NCBI GenBank assembly: GCA_015660995.1
Contig: JACTUC010000007.1
Span: 1-64,000, forward strand
Origin: Candidatus Methanomethylicaceae archaeon
Lineage (GTDB): Archaea; Thermoproteota; Methanomethylicia; Methanomethylicales; Methanomethylicaceae
Reading direction: 5' to 3'
DNA length: 64,000 nt
Shown: positions 35,531-44,263 of the stretch, piece by piece
Layout of the letters: every line of letters starts with the position of its first letter
Position numbering within the stretch: position 1 is the first letter of the stretch
Translations under genes and position numbers: made by a program
Notes under the pieces: model-generated
Database searches by the model: none
The model's input: only the letters and a program-made list of their open reading frames with translations
Told to the model about the DNA's origin: nothing

Positions 35531-36653
35531 TTTTCTGCAACCTCTTGCGGACTTTTTTCAATTCTTCACTTTGTTCTTGAGGAACGGGTGAGGGTCTTTT
35601 TTTCATCTCCTCTATCTTCTTTCGATAATAAATCAAAGGATACCAAACTTCTTCACACAAGGCATCTGGACCAACACATAAACCGAATGATCTCAACACA
35701 TCGCATTTTGGCATTTTATATTTTTGTTTTGACCCTATTTCACCAGCTATATGCTCTATTTGATATCGTGTTTTCCCCTCATCAAAATCGGGAACTCTGC
35801 TAAAAAGCTCGAGCACATCTTCGACTTTTTTCCCGACATTTAGCATAAATGTGGAAATTGTAAATCTAGCCATGTGCGAAAGATTTTTTCCAGACTCGAT
35901 ATCATTTAACATAGCAATTACACATGGTGGCTTCGCTTCTTCGACCCATATTAATGGGGTTTCTTCATCGTAAATATCCTTTTTTTGCTCAATTATTTTT
36001 GTAATATTTATAAGATATGGCTTGAATTTTTCAGGCAGCTCAAACTTTCTCACTTCTTCTTCCATAGCTCTCTTTTTGATTTTATTTTCAGCTGCTCCTG
36101 ATAGCAATCGCGCATATTCTAGGTTCCGGAGATATACCTTGCCCTTGTCGACATATCTATTGATTAGCTTCCACTCAGCTGAATGAAATTGAGGCGCGAT
36201 CTCAAGATAATTTGCTACACTGATGGAAAATTGAAATTTTGCTTCCTCTTGGTTAATATTGATCGATTCAAGATCCCATCCAAATCCACTTTTCGCGATT
36301 TCAATAATATGTTCAGGATTTTCGTTCAAAAGCAACGTTTTTATTCTTTTCTGCTCAGATGTCGCAAACCGATTAATCACCCATTCTTTCTTCAAGCCAA
36401 AAAGGAATGCTAGTGCAAGAGGGTATGCTAGAATATCGCTGTCAGGATCTTTGATATTAGTAGTGAACATATTCCCTTCAATATTATCTTGTATCCACTG
36501 TGTGGCTCTTGGAATAATCGATGGATAGTCCTCGATTGATAGTTCTCTTAAATTCACCCCAAAATTCTCAACAAAATTTGTTGCTTCCTTCAGAAATGGG
36601 TAATTAGCTTGATCTTCCTTTGTAAGGAATACCCTTTTTTGCATCTTTACCAT
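35523..36653 (-). CDS. priL: DNA primase large subunit
   Basis: PriL regulates PriS and carries an iron-sulfur cluster domain at its C-terminus. Four cysteines fit the cluster: PPCVIAML, PKCDVLRSFGLC and DALCEEVW in the last 150 residues. The N-terminal part is helical. Length about 376 residues. ATG 36653 or 36644. Like priS it is AT-rich compared with PCNA upstream and the ribosomal genes downstream. Confidence 0.92.
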   Translation of the reverse strand: MVKMQKRVFLTKEDQANYPFLKEATNFVENFGVNLRELSIEDYPSIIPRATQWIQDNIEGNMFTTNIKDPDSDILAYPLALAFLFGLKKEWVINRFATSEQKRIKTLLLNENPEHIIEIAKSGFGWDLESININQEEAKFQFSISVANYLEIAPQFHSAEWKLINRYVDKGKVYLRNLEYARLLSGAAENKIKKRAMEEEVRKFELPEKFKPYLINITKIIEQKKDIYDEETPLIWVEEAKPPCVIAMLNDIESGKNLSHMARFTISTFMLNVGKKVEDVLELFSRVPDFDEGKTRYQIEHIAGEIGSKQKYKMPKCDVLRSFGLCVGPDALCEEVWYPLIYYRKKIEEMKKRPSPVPQEQSEELKKVRKRLQKNV

Positions 36654-36690
36654 CAATTATGGTTATCAATCTTAATAATAAAATAAAAAA

Positions 36691-37443
36691 CTACTCTGCT
36701 TCCATCCTTGGCGCAAGGTAGTATACTATCTTGCCGCCACTGGCAAGGTTGAAGTCCAGCCTCATCGGCATGTCGGTGGAGAACATAATGGCGGCAATCT
36801 CCGAAAGCCCCGATGCAACCATCATCTTGCTCAGGTATGTCAGGCTGTACAAGGCATGAGCAGGCTCCTTCATCTCCATTGAGAGAATCTCCCCGCTCTC
36901 CTTGGTAATCACGACATCAACCTCTCCCCTGTCACCATTTGCGCTTATCTTCAGCTGCCCCTCCTCTGCGTTGACCTTTACGAAGTCGCTCACAACCTCA
37001 GCGTCCTTTATCGCCTCAAGGAGCGTGCCTGCGGGGGTCTTGATTGTCACGTTGAACGGTATCCTCGGTGCGGAGAGCTCGTCCTTGCTCAGGTCCAGCA
37101 GCGGCAGGGAAAAGGTCCTTGAAGATTTGCCCTTGAACCTAAGCTTCAGCCTGGCTTCGTCGTCCCCCTTCTCCAGCTCGAGCTTCTCGCTCGAGCCGGC
37201 CCTCTTCATTATGTTCTTCATGTCCTCGAAATTCACGCCGACGGGGGTCTCGGTAGCGCACTCGAACGACTCGAATGTCGCCTTGGGTAGTTCCATGTCC
37301 ACCATGGCCACCCTTGACGGATCCATTGCCCTCAACCTCACACCTGTCGGATCTACGAGGAAAACCCCTTCCTCCACGAGAGTTGATATAGATTCTATTA
37401 CGTTTTTCCAGACTCTGCTGTCAGCGAGAACTGCTTTAAACAC
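36691..37443 (-). CDS. pcn: DNA polymerase sliding clamp PCNA
   Basis: A 250-residue clamp with the two-domain repeat: VFKAVLADSRVWKNVIES, then DPTGVRLRAMDPSRVAMVD, and the C-terminal LDFNLASGGKIVYYLAPR. Start: GTG 37443 has GGAGG 6 bases upstream, which decides it against the upstream in-frame 37467. A single PCNA is in the window. It stands at the head of the primase/GINS group. Confidence 0.95.
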   Translation of the reverse strand: MFKAVLADSRVWKNVIESISTLVEEGVFLVDPTGVRLRAMDPSRVAMVDMELPKATFESFECATETPVGVNFEDMKNIMKRAGSSEKLELEKGDDEARLKLRFKGKSSRTFSLPLLDLSKDELSAPRIPFNVTIKTPAGTLLEAIKDAEVVSDFVKVNAEEGQLKISANGDRGEVDVVITKESGEILSMEMKEPAHALYSLTYLSKMMVASGLSEIAAIMFSTDMPMRLDFNLASGGKIVYYLAPRMEAE

Positions 37444-37551
37444 AAAATTGCCTCCGCGATTTAACACTATACTAAGTTTGACTACTTAAAATCTATTCGG
37501 GTTCTGAAAAATCTTTTAAAGCGATAACCCCGGCCTGCAAGACGGGGCAGT

Positions 37552-37893
37552 TCACTCATACTCCCTCCACGTATGCTTGCATTTTGTGCACTGGTAAAAT
37601 CTCGTGGATGCCTCGTCAGCGCTCCTTGTCTGCATCATCCAGTAGTAGGCTTTCGTGTTGCCGCATTTGGGGCACTCGGCCTTGGTTATTGGCAAAGTTC
37701 TGTCGTCCCCCTTCGTTGTATCCTTGACGATGACCGTTTCCCGTGGCTTCTCGATGCTCTCTACGAACCTCTGACTCTCGCTGGAGCCCAGTGGCTTCTG
37801 GAAGCCGCACTTCCTGCAAAGCAGAACCTTCTTCTTGCGGTCTTCGAGGAGTACGCACTTGCAGCTGGGGCAGAATTCCAAAGCTGGCTTCAC
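37552..37893 (-). CDS. tfs: Transcription elongation factor TFS
   Basis: TFS resembles TFIIS and stimulates transcript cleavage by backtracked RNA polymerase. The N-terminal ribbon is EFCPSCKCVLL...CRKCGF; the C-terminal ribbon is ECPKCGNTKAYYW...FYQCTKCKHTWRE with the catalytic acidic pair in RSADEAS. It has 113 residues. The start is GTG 37893, with GGAGAGG just upstream. Confidence 0.95.
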   Translation of the reverse strand: MKPALEFCPSCKCVLLEDRKKKVLLCRKCGFQKPLGSSESQRFVESIEKPRETVIVKDTTKGDDRTLPITKAECPKCGNTKAYYWMMQTRSADEASTRFYQCTKCKHTWREYE

Positions 37894-37906
37894 CGCCTCT
37901 CCAAAT

Positions 37907-38293
37907 CTAGATGGGCGATTTTAACCTTTCTCTTAAGAATGAGCTTACCCCTTCAACCATAACACGTGCCTGCTTCTGGTTCCTCTGCCCAAGCTTGAAT
38001 GCCTCTTTTCCATTCTCTTTCATCCACGATTCTAGGTTTTCTAAACCTTTGTTGCCAAAGTATTCAGTCATCGCCTCCCCAAAGGCTATGCCATTCAGCT
38101 CTAGGAAATACTCGGATCCACCCAACCAGCCCTTTATGCCCTCCACAGAGCTGCACCCGGTCGCGATCAGCATTCCATCCATCCAGCAGCCCCTGAAAAT
38201 TATTGCAATGACCGAGACCGGATCTTCTTTCATGACTTCGATGTACGCAATCCGTGCCTCTCTCTTCAGGTTCTTAGGCGTTTGGGTCACCAC
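37907..38293 (-). CDS. Conserved-looking protein of unknown function in the tfs-rpoL operon
   Basis: A 128-residue protein. It contains IIFRGCWMDGMLIATG near the middle, a mixed alpha/beta N-terminal half and a helical Lys/Glu-rich C-terminal half. It starts at GTG 38293, 20 bases inside the preceding gene, and ends 14 bases before tfs, so it is clearly part of the operon. I do not recognise a family. The company of transcription and exosome genes suggests an RNA-related role (inference). Confidence 0.6.
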   Translation of the reverse strand: MVTQTPKNLKREARIAYIEVMKEDPVSVIAIIFRGCWMDGMLIATGCSSVEGIKGWLGGSEYFLELNGIAFGEAMTEYFGNKGLENLESWMKENGKEAFKLGQRNQKQARVMVEGVSSFLRERLKSPI

Positions 38294-38690
38294 GCTCGAT
38301 TATTTCAACTGCTAACTTGATCAGGTCAGAAAATGCCTTTGCCGACAGCTCTCTCTCTAGTGCCCTGCTCTCATATTCGCCCTTGGACATGCTCGTGGCC
38401 AATATGTCAACAGCTTCATCGAGGCTGAGGCGCTTGCCCATCCAGACATGTGCCAGCAGAGCCTCTGCGATGTCCCCACGCTCCCCATGGCTGAGCCTCG
38501 AGGGAACAGGCACTTTGGCAATCTCAAGCGCCATCGAGAGGACCCTGTCCGGGACCTTCTCGCCGAACGGTATGCCCCTTACCCTAGTCTTGGCGGATGA
38601 ATATGCAAAATTCACAAAGGCATCCCCGAGGCGTGAGAGGCCCTTGTCCCTCATCAGGGCAGATATGGTCTTCTTTATTGCCTCATCCAC
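38274..38690 (-). CDS. RNase III-family-like small protein
   Basis: A 138-residue helical protein. LSRLGDAFVNFAYS near residue 20 resembles the beginning of the RNase III signature (LGDAV), and HGERGDIAEALLAHVWMG near residue 88 resembles its second acidic segment. It has no double-stranded RNA-binding domain. This family assignment is by motif and is moderate. It lies between rpoL and the unknown protein at 37907, start GTG 38690. Confidence 0.55.
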   Translation of the reverse strand: MDEAIKKTISALMRDKGLSRLGDAFVNFAYSSAKTRVRGIPFGEKVPDRVLSMALEIAKVPVPSRLSHGERGDIAEALLAHVWMGKRLSLDEAVDILATSMSKGEYESRALERELSAKAFSDLIKLAVEIIERGDPNA

Positions 38691-38705
38691 GCTGCGCGTC
38701 CTCTT

Positions 38706-38981
38706 CTAAACGATCTTCTTGAACTTGTCCTTGAACTCTTTAGTCTCTGACTCGATCTGCGAGATTGCCTCCAGAAGCGCATCCTTGGGTTTCTCTTTGC
38801 CGTCGGTCTGGATAACCACATATATCCCGCCGGTCAGCGGGTGGACTATCTGGTAGCCTGCGAACTTTACGTGCTTGTTCTTGAGCAGAGTTGCCCTCAG
38901 CAGGTTGCCAACGGTGTGGTCCTCGCCTGATATCTCGATCTCCAGCTTATTCTCGCTCTCTTTGACGATCTTTACCGACAT
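38706..38981 (-). CDS. rpoL: DNA-directed RNA polymerase subunit L
   Basis: Archaeal subunit L (Rpb11-like), which pairs with subunit D during assembly. The 91-residue protein contains the hallmark EDHTVGNLLRATLL followed by AGYQIVHPLTGG. ATG 38981 has GGAGGT 8 bases upstream, located in the end of csl4. Confidence 0.95.
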   Translation of the reverse strand: MSVKIVKESENKLEIEISGEDHTVGNLLRATLLKNKHVKFAGYQIVHPLTGGIYVVIQTDGKEKPKDALLEAISQIESETKEFKDKFKKIV

Positions 38982-38985
38982 CTTT

Positions 38986-39549
38986 CTAGACCTCCTTCAA
39001 CAGATATGAGCGTGATATTTTCTTCCTCTCAAAAAACTTGTCCCTCATACAGAACAAGCCTCCTCTCTTGAAGACCAGCTCCTCGCCACACCTCGTGCAA
39101 GTGGCGTATATTACACCCAGATCGTCGTCTGCGGTGGATAGCTGGTAAGGCGCCCATGAAGTCATCACCTTAGCCAAGATCCTGTCATTGAGGTTCACCG
39201 CATCGAATATGGTGTTCACGTAGCTCTTTGCAACCTGGGAGACATGCAGCACCCCTGAGAAGTTGCCAGACAGCGGCTTCTTCCCCTTGATTGCAACGAT
39301 CGTCACGCTGCATGAATCCTCTTTGGCGCTGGCGATAACACCCTCGACTATGTCCCCCAACTCTGGGATAGCGACCTTGTTCTCCGCCGTCACCCCTATC
39401 TTCTTGTTCTGGCTGTCCAGGTCAACGGCACCGTAAGTATTGGAATAAAGCTCGCCATCCTCAACGTAAACATTGTTGCCCGGGACGTACTCCTCTTCAA
39501 CCCCGAGTAGCTCGCCAGGCACTGCAACTTTCTTCTTTTCATTTGTCAA
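38986..39549 (-). CDS. csl4: Exosome RNA-binding subunit Csl4
   Basis: Csl4 forms part of the cap of the archaeal RNA exosome. N-terminal domain VAVPGELLGVEEEYVPG, central S1 domain (GDIVEGVIASAKEDSC, VLHVSQVAKSYV) and C-terminal zinc ribbon (CTRCGEELVFKRGGLFC). It begins with one of two adjacent TTG codons (39552 or 39549) shortly after GGGG, overlapping the methyltransferase stop. About 187 residues, as expected. Confidence 0.93.
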   Translation of the reverse strand: MTNEKKKVAVPGELLGVEEEYVPGNNVYVEDGELYSNTYGAVDLDSQNKKIGVTAENKVAIPELGDIVEGVIASAKEDSCSVTIVAIKGKKPLSGNFSGVLHVSQVAKSYVNTIFDAVNLNDRILAKVMTSWAPYQLSTADDDLGVIYATCTRCGEELVFKRGGLFCMRDKFFERKKISRSYLLKEV

Positions 39550-40172
39550 CAAGTTCCCCTCACAATTCTGTAAAGATCAACATCAAACTCATGAAACTTC
39601 TTTTTATGGAAGTGATATGTAGGGGGTAGTTTTATGTTTAACGGAAGGATCTCGTCCACTTTCCCTCCCAGATCCCTGACGTAGCTTCCGATGAACTTCC
39701 TTACCCCCTCGTCCCCCCTGTGGAGGGAGTATACCGTCTGCCCCGCTCTGATGCCTGCCTTGAGGAAAGCCCTGTCCGCCTCCCTCTCCCTTATGCCAAA
39801 GGGCGGATTCTGGATTATCACGTCCACGCTGATCGAGAGGTCATTGACTCCGCACATCAGGAGATCGACCCTGTCTCCAAGGCGGAACTTCTCCACAACC
39901 CCCCTTGCCTTGGAGAGCGCTGGGGCGTCTATATCGACGCCGACGACGTAGTCCGCTCCCATCAGCGCCGCGCCGGCGGTGAGCATGCCCGTGCCGCAAC
40001 CTAGGTCCCCTACAATCCTCCCCTCGAGGTCCTTGTGCCTAAGACCTATGTACCATAGGATCTCTGCCGCTGCGGGCGCCGGAAGCCTGTACTGCTCGAG
40101 TTTCAACTTTGGGGCGTCGAAGTTCCCGATCCTCTCCAGCAGGATCTCGAGCTCGCTCTTGGAGGTTATCAC
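39546..40172 (-). CDS. METTL5-like RNA N6-adenine methyltransferase
   Basis: A 208-residue SAM-dependent enzyme: VGDLGCGTGMLTAGA (SAM loop), VGVDIDA, and the catalytic NPPFG of N6-adenine methyltransferases. LEQYRLPAPAAAEIL near the N-terminus is typical of archaeal relatives of METTL5, which modifies a single adenine of small-subunit rRNA in eukaryotes. Start GTG 40172. It overlaps csl4 and is 3 bases from dph2. Confidence 0.88.
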   Translation of the reverse strand: MITSKSELEILLERIGNFDAPKLKLEQYRLPAPAAAEILWYIGLRHKDLEGRIVGDLGCGTGMLTAGAALMGADYVVGVDIDAPALSKARGVVEKFRLGDRVDLLMCGVNDLSISVDVIIQNPPFGIREREADRAFLKAGIRAGQTVYSLHRGDEGVRKFIGSYVRDLGGKVDEILPLNIKLPPTYHFHKKKFHEFDVDLYRIVRGTC

Positions 40173-40175
40173 GCA

Positions 40176-41144
40176 TCATACCCTCTTGAGCAGCTCCTCC
40201 GCATCCTCCTCGTTCAGAACTGGCTTGCCGAAGCTTTCTTGGTTGTCCAAGGATATCCTGGGGCACCCTGTGATGATGAACGCCTCCACAAAAGTGAAGG
40301 GAGCCATCCTCTCCCAGTTCACCTCATCCATGGCTATCAGGTACGCTCTCTTCCCATGCCCCTCCAGGTCACGCTTCAGCTGGAGCGCAGGCTCTTCGGC
40401 GAACTGTCCTGTCTTGGTCACCATTATTATGCCGAAGCTCTTTGCCTTAGTCGCCTCCATTATGCCCCACCACCTCTTAGCCAGGACCTTCTTCTTGAGC
40501 TTCGCAAGATCGCGAACCTCGTCCCTGTAAGGGTCGGCTACGTAGACATCCTTCTCAACGGCCAGCGCTACGCCGAGCCCGTGGAAGTCACCGCCACCTA
40601 AAAACACGAACGCGTCAACATCGCCCTCTATCCTCTTGGCGGCAGAGAGCCTGCATCCTAGTATTATGCCTCCGCTCTCCTCATCGATCCTTTGCTCTAT
40701 GCCCGACTCTGCGAGCGCCTTTCCGAATATTTTGAGGTAATCCCTGTGCTGTACGGTGGTAACCAGCCCGACCCTCTTCACCCCCTTCTTCTTGAGGAGA
40801 TCTGCTGTCATGACCGCCAGCTTCTCCAGATCTGCCTTATGGCCTGCTGGGATGTAAATCGTTGGAATCTTATCGCCGCCGTGCTGGAACTCCTGGTGGC
40901 CGATGTGCACAAGCAGGTCAGCTCCAATAAACGACGCCTCGGAATAGGCCAAGTCGCACCCCCCAAAGCAAGGGTCTCCAGAAACGATGGCCATAGCTCC
41001 GCGCTCGTTGAGATTTTCGCATAGGTCCTTCACGTACTGCTTCAGCCCGTCGGGAGCTTGTATGAGCACGCGCTTTGCACCCCTTGCATTTACAAGCTCC
41101 ACGACCCTCTCCAGATCCAAATCATAGGGGACCAAAAGCGACAA
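40176..41144 (-). CDS. dph2: Diphthamide synthesis radical enzyme Dph2
   Basis: Archaeal Dph2 transfers the 3-amino-3-carboxypropyl group from SAM to a His of elongation factor 2 by iron-sulfur radical chemistry. Three cluster cysteines are seen in DPCFGGCDLA, GCRLSAAKR and ITGCPRISLDN. It has 322 residues. The frame starts at TTG 41144, with GGAG very close; a second TTG at 41132 is possible. A TATA-like TAGATATATTAC lies near 41190. Confidence 0.93.
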   Translation of the reverse strand: MSLLVPYDLDLERVVELVNARGAKRVLIQAPDGLKQYVKDLCENLNERGAMAIVSGDPCFGGCDLAYSEASFIGADLLVHIGHQEFQHGGDKIPTIYIPAGHKADLEKLAVMTADLLKKKGVKRVGLVTTVQHRDYLKIFGKALAESGIEQRIDEESGGIILGCRLSAAKRIEGDVDAFVFLGGGDFHGLGVALAVEKDVYVADPYRDEVRDLAKLKKKVLAKRWWGIMEATKAKSFGIIMVTKTGQFAEEPALQLKRDLEGHGKRAYLIAMDEVNWERMAPFTFVEAFIITGCPRISLDNQESFGKPVLNEEDAEELLKRV

Positions 41145-41262
41145 AGCTCCTAGCTGCCTCGTTTCCTAAAATCAACTTCTTGTTTGTAATATATCTACCG
41201 AGCGTTCCATATCGAGTTAGCGCCATGGCTGACGCTGAGGCTGAGATGCTGAAAAATGCCTT

Positions 41263-41778
41263 TCAGGCAGCGCTCGGCTTTCCTTCCATGATGCGAGTCG
41301 GCATCGGGACCTTGGCCATTGCGAGCTCAAGCGCCCTCTTTGCAACGTCCTTCTTGTCTGCTGGCACGTGAACTTCAATTATTGTCTGCAGGAACCTGAA
41401 CCTTGCTGCCGTGCCTGCCGGCTTCCCGAAGGACCTCCTCATTCCGTCCTGAATACGGTCCGCCCCTGCAAATGCCATCATCTTGTTCTCCCTGAGCACT
41501 TGGTGGGGGAACGCTTTGATCTTCAAGTGGTAGCCCATCTCGCCGAGATTCAGCGCGAGATGTTTGGTGGCGATGACTCTCGCCGCCTCCAGTGCATTGT
41601 GCCTTATCTGCCCGATCTCGAGGGTGACCAGCGAAAGCTTGGCCGGGAACTCGCCTTTGGTATTCCCGTAATCAAACTTCACAATCTTGGAACCTGGAAC
41701 TCCTCTTATGTATTCCTTCCTGGTGTAAGAGGGAGTATCGAAGCGGCGATAGCACTTTGCTGGACGGTCTGCTGGCAT
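41263..41778 (-). CDS. rpl10e: Ribosomal protein L10e (uL16)
   Basis: A 171-residue large-subunit protein. Start MPADRPAKCYRRFDTPSYT is the standard archaeal one; KAFPHQVLRENKMMAFAGAD contains the loop that reaches the peptidyl transferase centre. The gene stands apart from its neighbours by 118 and 48 bases. Confidence 0.95.
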   Translation of the reverse strand: MPADRPAKCYRRFDTPSYTRKEYIRGVPGSKIVKFDYGNTKGEFPAKLSLVTLEIGQIRHNALEAARVIATKHLALNLGEMGYHLKIKAFPHQVLRENKMMAFAGADRIQDGMRRSFGKPAGTAARFRFLQTIIEVHVPADKKDVAKRALELAMAKVPMPTRIMEGKPSAA

Positions 41779-41826
41779 GTCCTATACCTCCAATTGCTTC
41801 CAGATGGAGAACATAACAATAGTATT

Positions 41827-42438
41827 TTAGTCTTTCTGCAGGGAATTTGCATGCTTGAGCTCTATCGCCACAAGGCTCTCGAACTGGAAATTGATCGAGC
41901 GGAGAACCTTCCCGACCATCCCCATGGACTCTGCCCTCCCTAGGCTCTCGTCGATTCCGTTCAGGTCCGACTGCAGGAAGATCGCCCTCCCCTCCCTTGA
42001 AAGGAAGCCCCCCACAGAGCCGAGGAAGCGGTCAACGATCTCTCTTCCCGCGCCGCCGCCGCTCCACGATACGTCCTTGGGGCTGCCCTCATCATCGTTC
42101 AGGTAAGGCGGATTCATCAAGATCACGTCGAAGCCAACCTTCTTGAGCGGAGCGAAAAGGTCGCCAGCCACAGCGCAGAGTTTCGCATACAGGTTGTTCT
42201 CCAGATAATTCCGCCTTGTATTCTCCACGGCGAGCGGATTTATGTCAACTGCAACTATGAAGTCCAGCCTCCCAACCGCTACCAGCCCAATGGCGCCGGT
42301 GCCGCTGCAGAGCTCCAGGCCGCTTCCGGAAACCTCAGCTGATTTCAGCGCGTCAATCATTAGAAAAGTATCCTCTGAGGGAGGGTAAACCCCCTTCATA
42401 ATCGAGATATGCAAGCCATCGATCTCGATGCCATCCAT
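41827..42438 (-). CDS. HemK-like glutamine N5-methyltransferase
   Basis: A 203-residue SAM enzyme of the archaeal HemK/Mtq2 group, which methylates the Gln of the GGQ motif in release factor aRF1. YPPSEDTFLMIDAL, ELCSGTGAIGLVAV and the catalytic NPPYL are all present; it lacks the N-terminal helical domain of bacterial PrmC, as in archaeal and eukaryotic relatives. It follows ksgA after 6 bases. Confidence 0.88.
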   Translation of the reverse strand: MDGIEIDGLHISIMKGVYPPSEDTFLMIDALKSAEVSGSGLELCSGTGAIGLVAVGRLDFIVAVDINPLAVENTRRNYLENNLYAKLCAVAGDLFAPLKKVGFDVILMNPPYLNDDEGSPKDVSWSGGGAGREIVDRFLGSVGGFLSREGRAIFLQSDLNGIDESLGRAESMGMVGKVLRSINFQFESLVAIELKHANSLQKD

Positions 42439-42444
42439 AAGCCC

Positions 42445-43275
42445 TCACCGGCACCCTAACGCTTTGAGCCTGCTGCTTATCGTGACAAAACCGTGCGGGC
42501 TGATCTGGAAGACCCGAGTCTCCAAGAGGTTCTCCTCGAACCCGCCTGCAACCTCCACAAAATTCAACTTTTTGATCTTAGAGTACGTCTCGAGAGCTCT
42601 CCTCAGCTTCCTCTTCCTCTGTGAGAAGAGCAGCTTCAGGGTCTCGTTCAAGAACTCCCAGTCAATGCCCTGTGTCGTCCTCCTCCTCATGACAACGACG
42701 GTGCTGGAGACATCTGGCTTGGGGTAGAATGATTCGGGTGGAAAGTCCCTGACCCTCTCTACCTCGGCAAGGAGGGACGACATGACGCTCAGTCTGGAGT
42801 ACTCATGCCCGCCTGGTTCGGCCAGCAGCCTCTCAGCTACCTCCTTCTGGTAGGTCAGAACTGCTCTCTCGAAGTCCCCCTCAAACAGGATCTTGAAGGT
42901 GATTGGGGTCGATATCGAGTAAGGAAGGTTAGAAACAATCTTGCTGGCGCAGGGCAGCTTCATCAGAAGAATGTCCTCGTTGAGGACTTCCACATTGCTT
43001 CTCTCAGCGAACAGGTCCCGCAGTGCCCTGGCAGAAACCGCGTCCTTCTCAACGGCTATGACCTTCTTGGCAACCTCCGCGATTGCCTCTGTAAGGTTGC
43101 CAATCCCGGCCCCTATCTCCAGGACCACATCCCCCCTCCCGAGCTCCGCTGCTGCGACCATGGTTGCAATGAGCTCTGGATTGACGGCGAAGTTCTGACC
43201 CATCTTCCTGCTTGGCCTGATGCTGTATTCCTTGACTGCCCTTAGGGTCTTTTTAAGAAGGTCTGAGGCGCTCAA
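42445..43275 (-). CDS. ksgA: 16S rRNA dimethyladenosine transferase KsgA/Dim1
   Basis: KsgA dimethylates two adjacent adenines at the end of small-subunit rRNA. Motifs: RKMGQNFAVNPEL, LEIGAGIGNLTEAI, ALRDLFAE and the catalytic NLPYSIS. It has 276 residues. The frame begins with TTG 43275, just after the DUF655 stop; no ATG exists near this point, and the length matches the family. Confidence 0.94.
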   Translation of the reverse strand: MSASDLLKKTLRAVKEYSIRPSRKMGQNFAVNPELIATMVAAAELGRGDVVLEIGAGIGNLTEAIAEVAKKVIAVEKDAVSARALRDLFAERSNVEVLNEDILLMKLPCASKIVSNLPYSISTPITFKILFEGDFERAVLTYQKEVAERLLAEPGGHEYSRLSVMSSLLAEVERVRDFPPESFYPKPDVSSTVVVMRRRTTQGIDWEFLNETLKLLFSQRKRKLRRALETYSKIKKLNFVEVAGGFEENLLETRVFQISPHGFVTISSRLKALGCR

Positions 43276-43278
43276 CCA

Positions 43279-43872
43279 TCAGAACTCCTTCTTTGCCGGA
43301 GGCTTGCAGAATATATAATACTTGTCCTCGTTCCTGATCTCCACGAAGATCCGCTTCACGAGGATCTTCTTTGGATCCGATATGTGCGTCCTCGCCTGGA
43401 TCTGCTCCAGGCTGGCGAAGGGTCCCTTCTTCCTTTCCTCCAGTATTTGCCACATTGCCTTCTTCCCGATGCCAGGAAGCAGTTCTAGCGAATGCATCCT
43501 CGTTGTAACAGGTCCGGAGTTGTTGAAGAATGAAACGAACCGCGCCTCGTTCTTGGTTACGATCTCCTCGACCACGATCTGCAGCTCGTCCTTTGCGTTC
43601 TGCGTAAGCTCCTCATACTCGATCCTCCTCTTGACGTGGTCGATCTTCTCCCTACCCCACTTGCCGATGGCGATCTTCTCCCTCCTCTGGAACGTGACTC
43701 CCGGGTAAGGTATAAGCTCCAATAGGGTGAAGAAGTCCTCCCCCACTGCTTGCACTATCGGCTCCCTCCTGTAGAGGGGTCTTGTGTCCCTCGGATGCCC
43801 GTACGGGAGGTGCTCAAGCACATATGCGAAGTCCTCGAACTTCCTTAGGGGCTCCCTGTTGTCAGGCATCAT
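43279..43872 (-). CDS. DUF655 RNA-binding-type protein
   Basis: About 197 residues. The DUF655 family is archaeal and some bacterial proteins with an OB-like part and a helix-hairpin-helix: EFDYVLEHLPYG-type N-terminus (FEDFAYVLEHLPYG), GEDFFTLLELIPYPGV, then HSLELLPGIGKKAMWQIL near residue 130. ATG 43872 has AGGTGA 5 bases upstream. It sits in the conserved order L21e-RpoF-DUF655-KsgA-HemK, where a role in ribosome or rRNA maturation is likely but unproven. Confidence 0.88.
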   Translation of the reverse strand: MMPDNREPLRKFEDFAYVLEHLPYGHPRDTRPLYRREPIVQAVGEDFFTLLELIPYPGVTFQRREKIAIGKWGREKIDHVKRRIEYEELTQNAKDELQIVVEEIVTKNEARFVSFFNNSGPVTTRMHSLELLPGIGKKAMWQILEERKKGPFASLEQIQARTHISDPKKILVKRIFVEIRNEDKYYIFCKPPAKKEF

Positions 43873-43930
43873 GGGTCTCACCTCTAGGCTTTAGATATCC
43901 TATAATACAATAGGTTGGTAAAAAAAATTC

Positions 43931-44263
43931 CTACTCTCGGTAAGAATTCAGCACGCTCAGTATCTTCTCGAGCTCCGACGGCAGAACCGGCTTGCTCTCC
44001 ACCGCAAAGACAGTCCTCAGTTCATCAACGCTTCTCGGCATGAGGTTAACTATCTGGGTAGCAATCACGGGCGAGAGCCCATCCCCCTCAAGCTTCTTCA
44101 GCAGCTCATCAGCCTTATCAGGGCTCAGCTTTGAGAACTTCGTGCAGTAGTCGTAAGTCAGCCTCTGGAGGTAGCTCAGCTCGCCCTCAGTCATCCTCTG
44201 CTCCAGCAGTTTCTTCACCTGGGGGAGTGTTACCTCCTCCTCCTTTACAATCTCGCGGGGCAT
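43931..44263 (-). CDS. rpoF: DNA-directed RNA polymerase subunit F (Rpb4-like)
   Basis: Subunit F pairs with subunit E' in the polymerase stalk. The 110-residue helical protein contains LTYDYCTKFSKLSPDKADEL and ends LPSELEKILSVLNSYRE, typical of the HRDC-like fold. ATG 44263 is adjacent to the L21e stop. Confidence 0.92.
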   Translation of the reverse strand: MPREIVKEEEVTLPQVKKLLEQRMTEGELSYLQRLTYDYCTKFSKLSPDKADELLKKLEGDGLSPVIATQIVNLMPRSVDELRTVFAVESKPVLPSELEKILSVLNSYRE

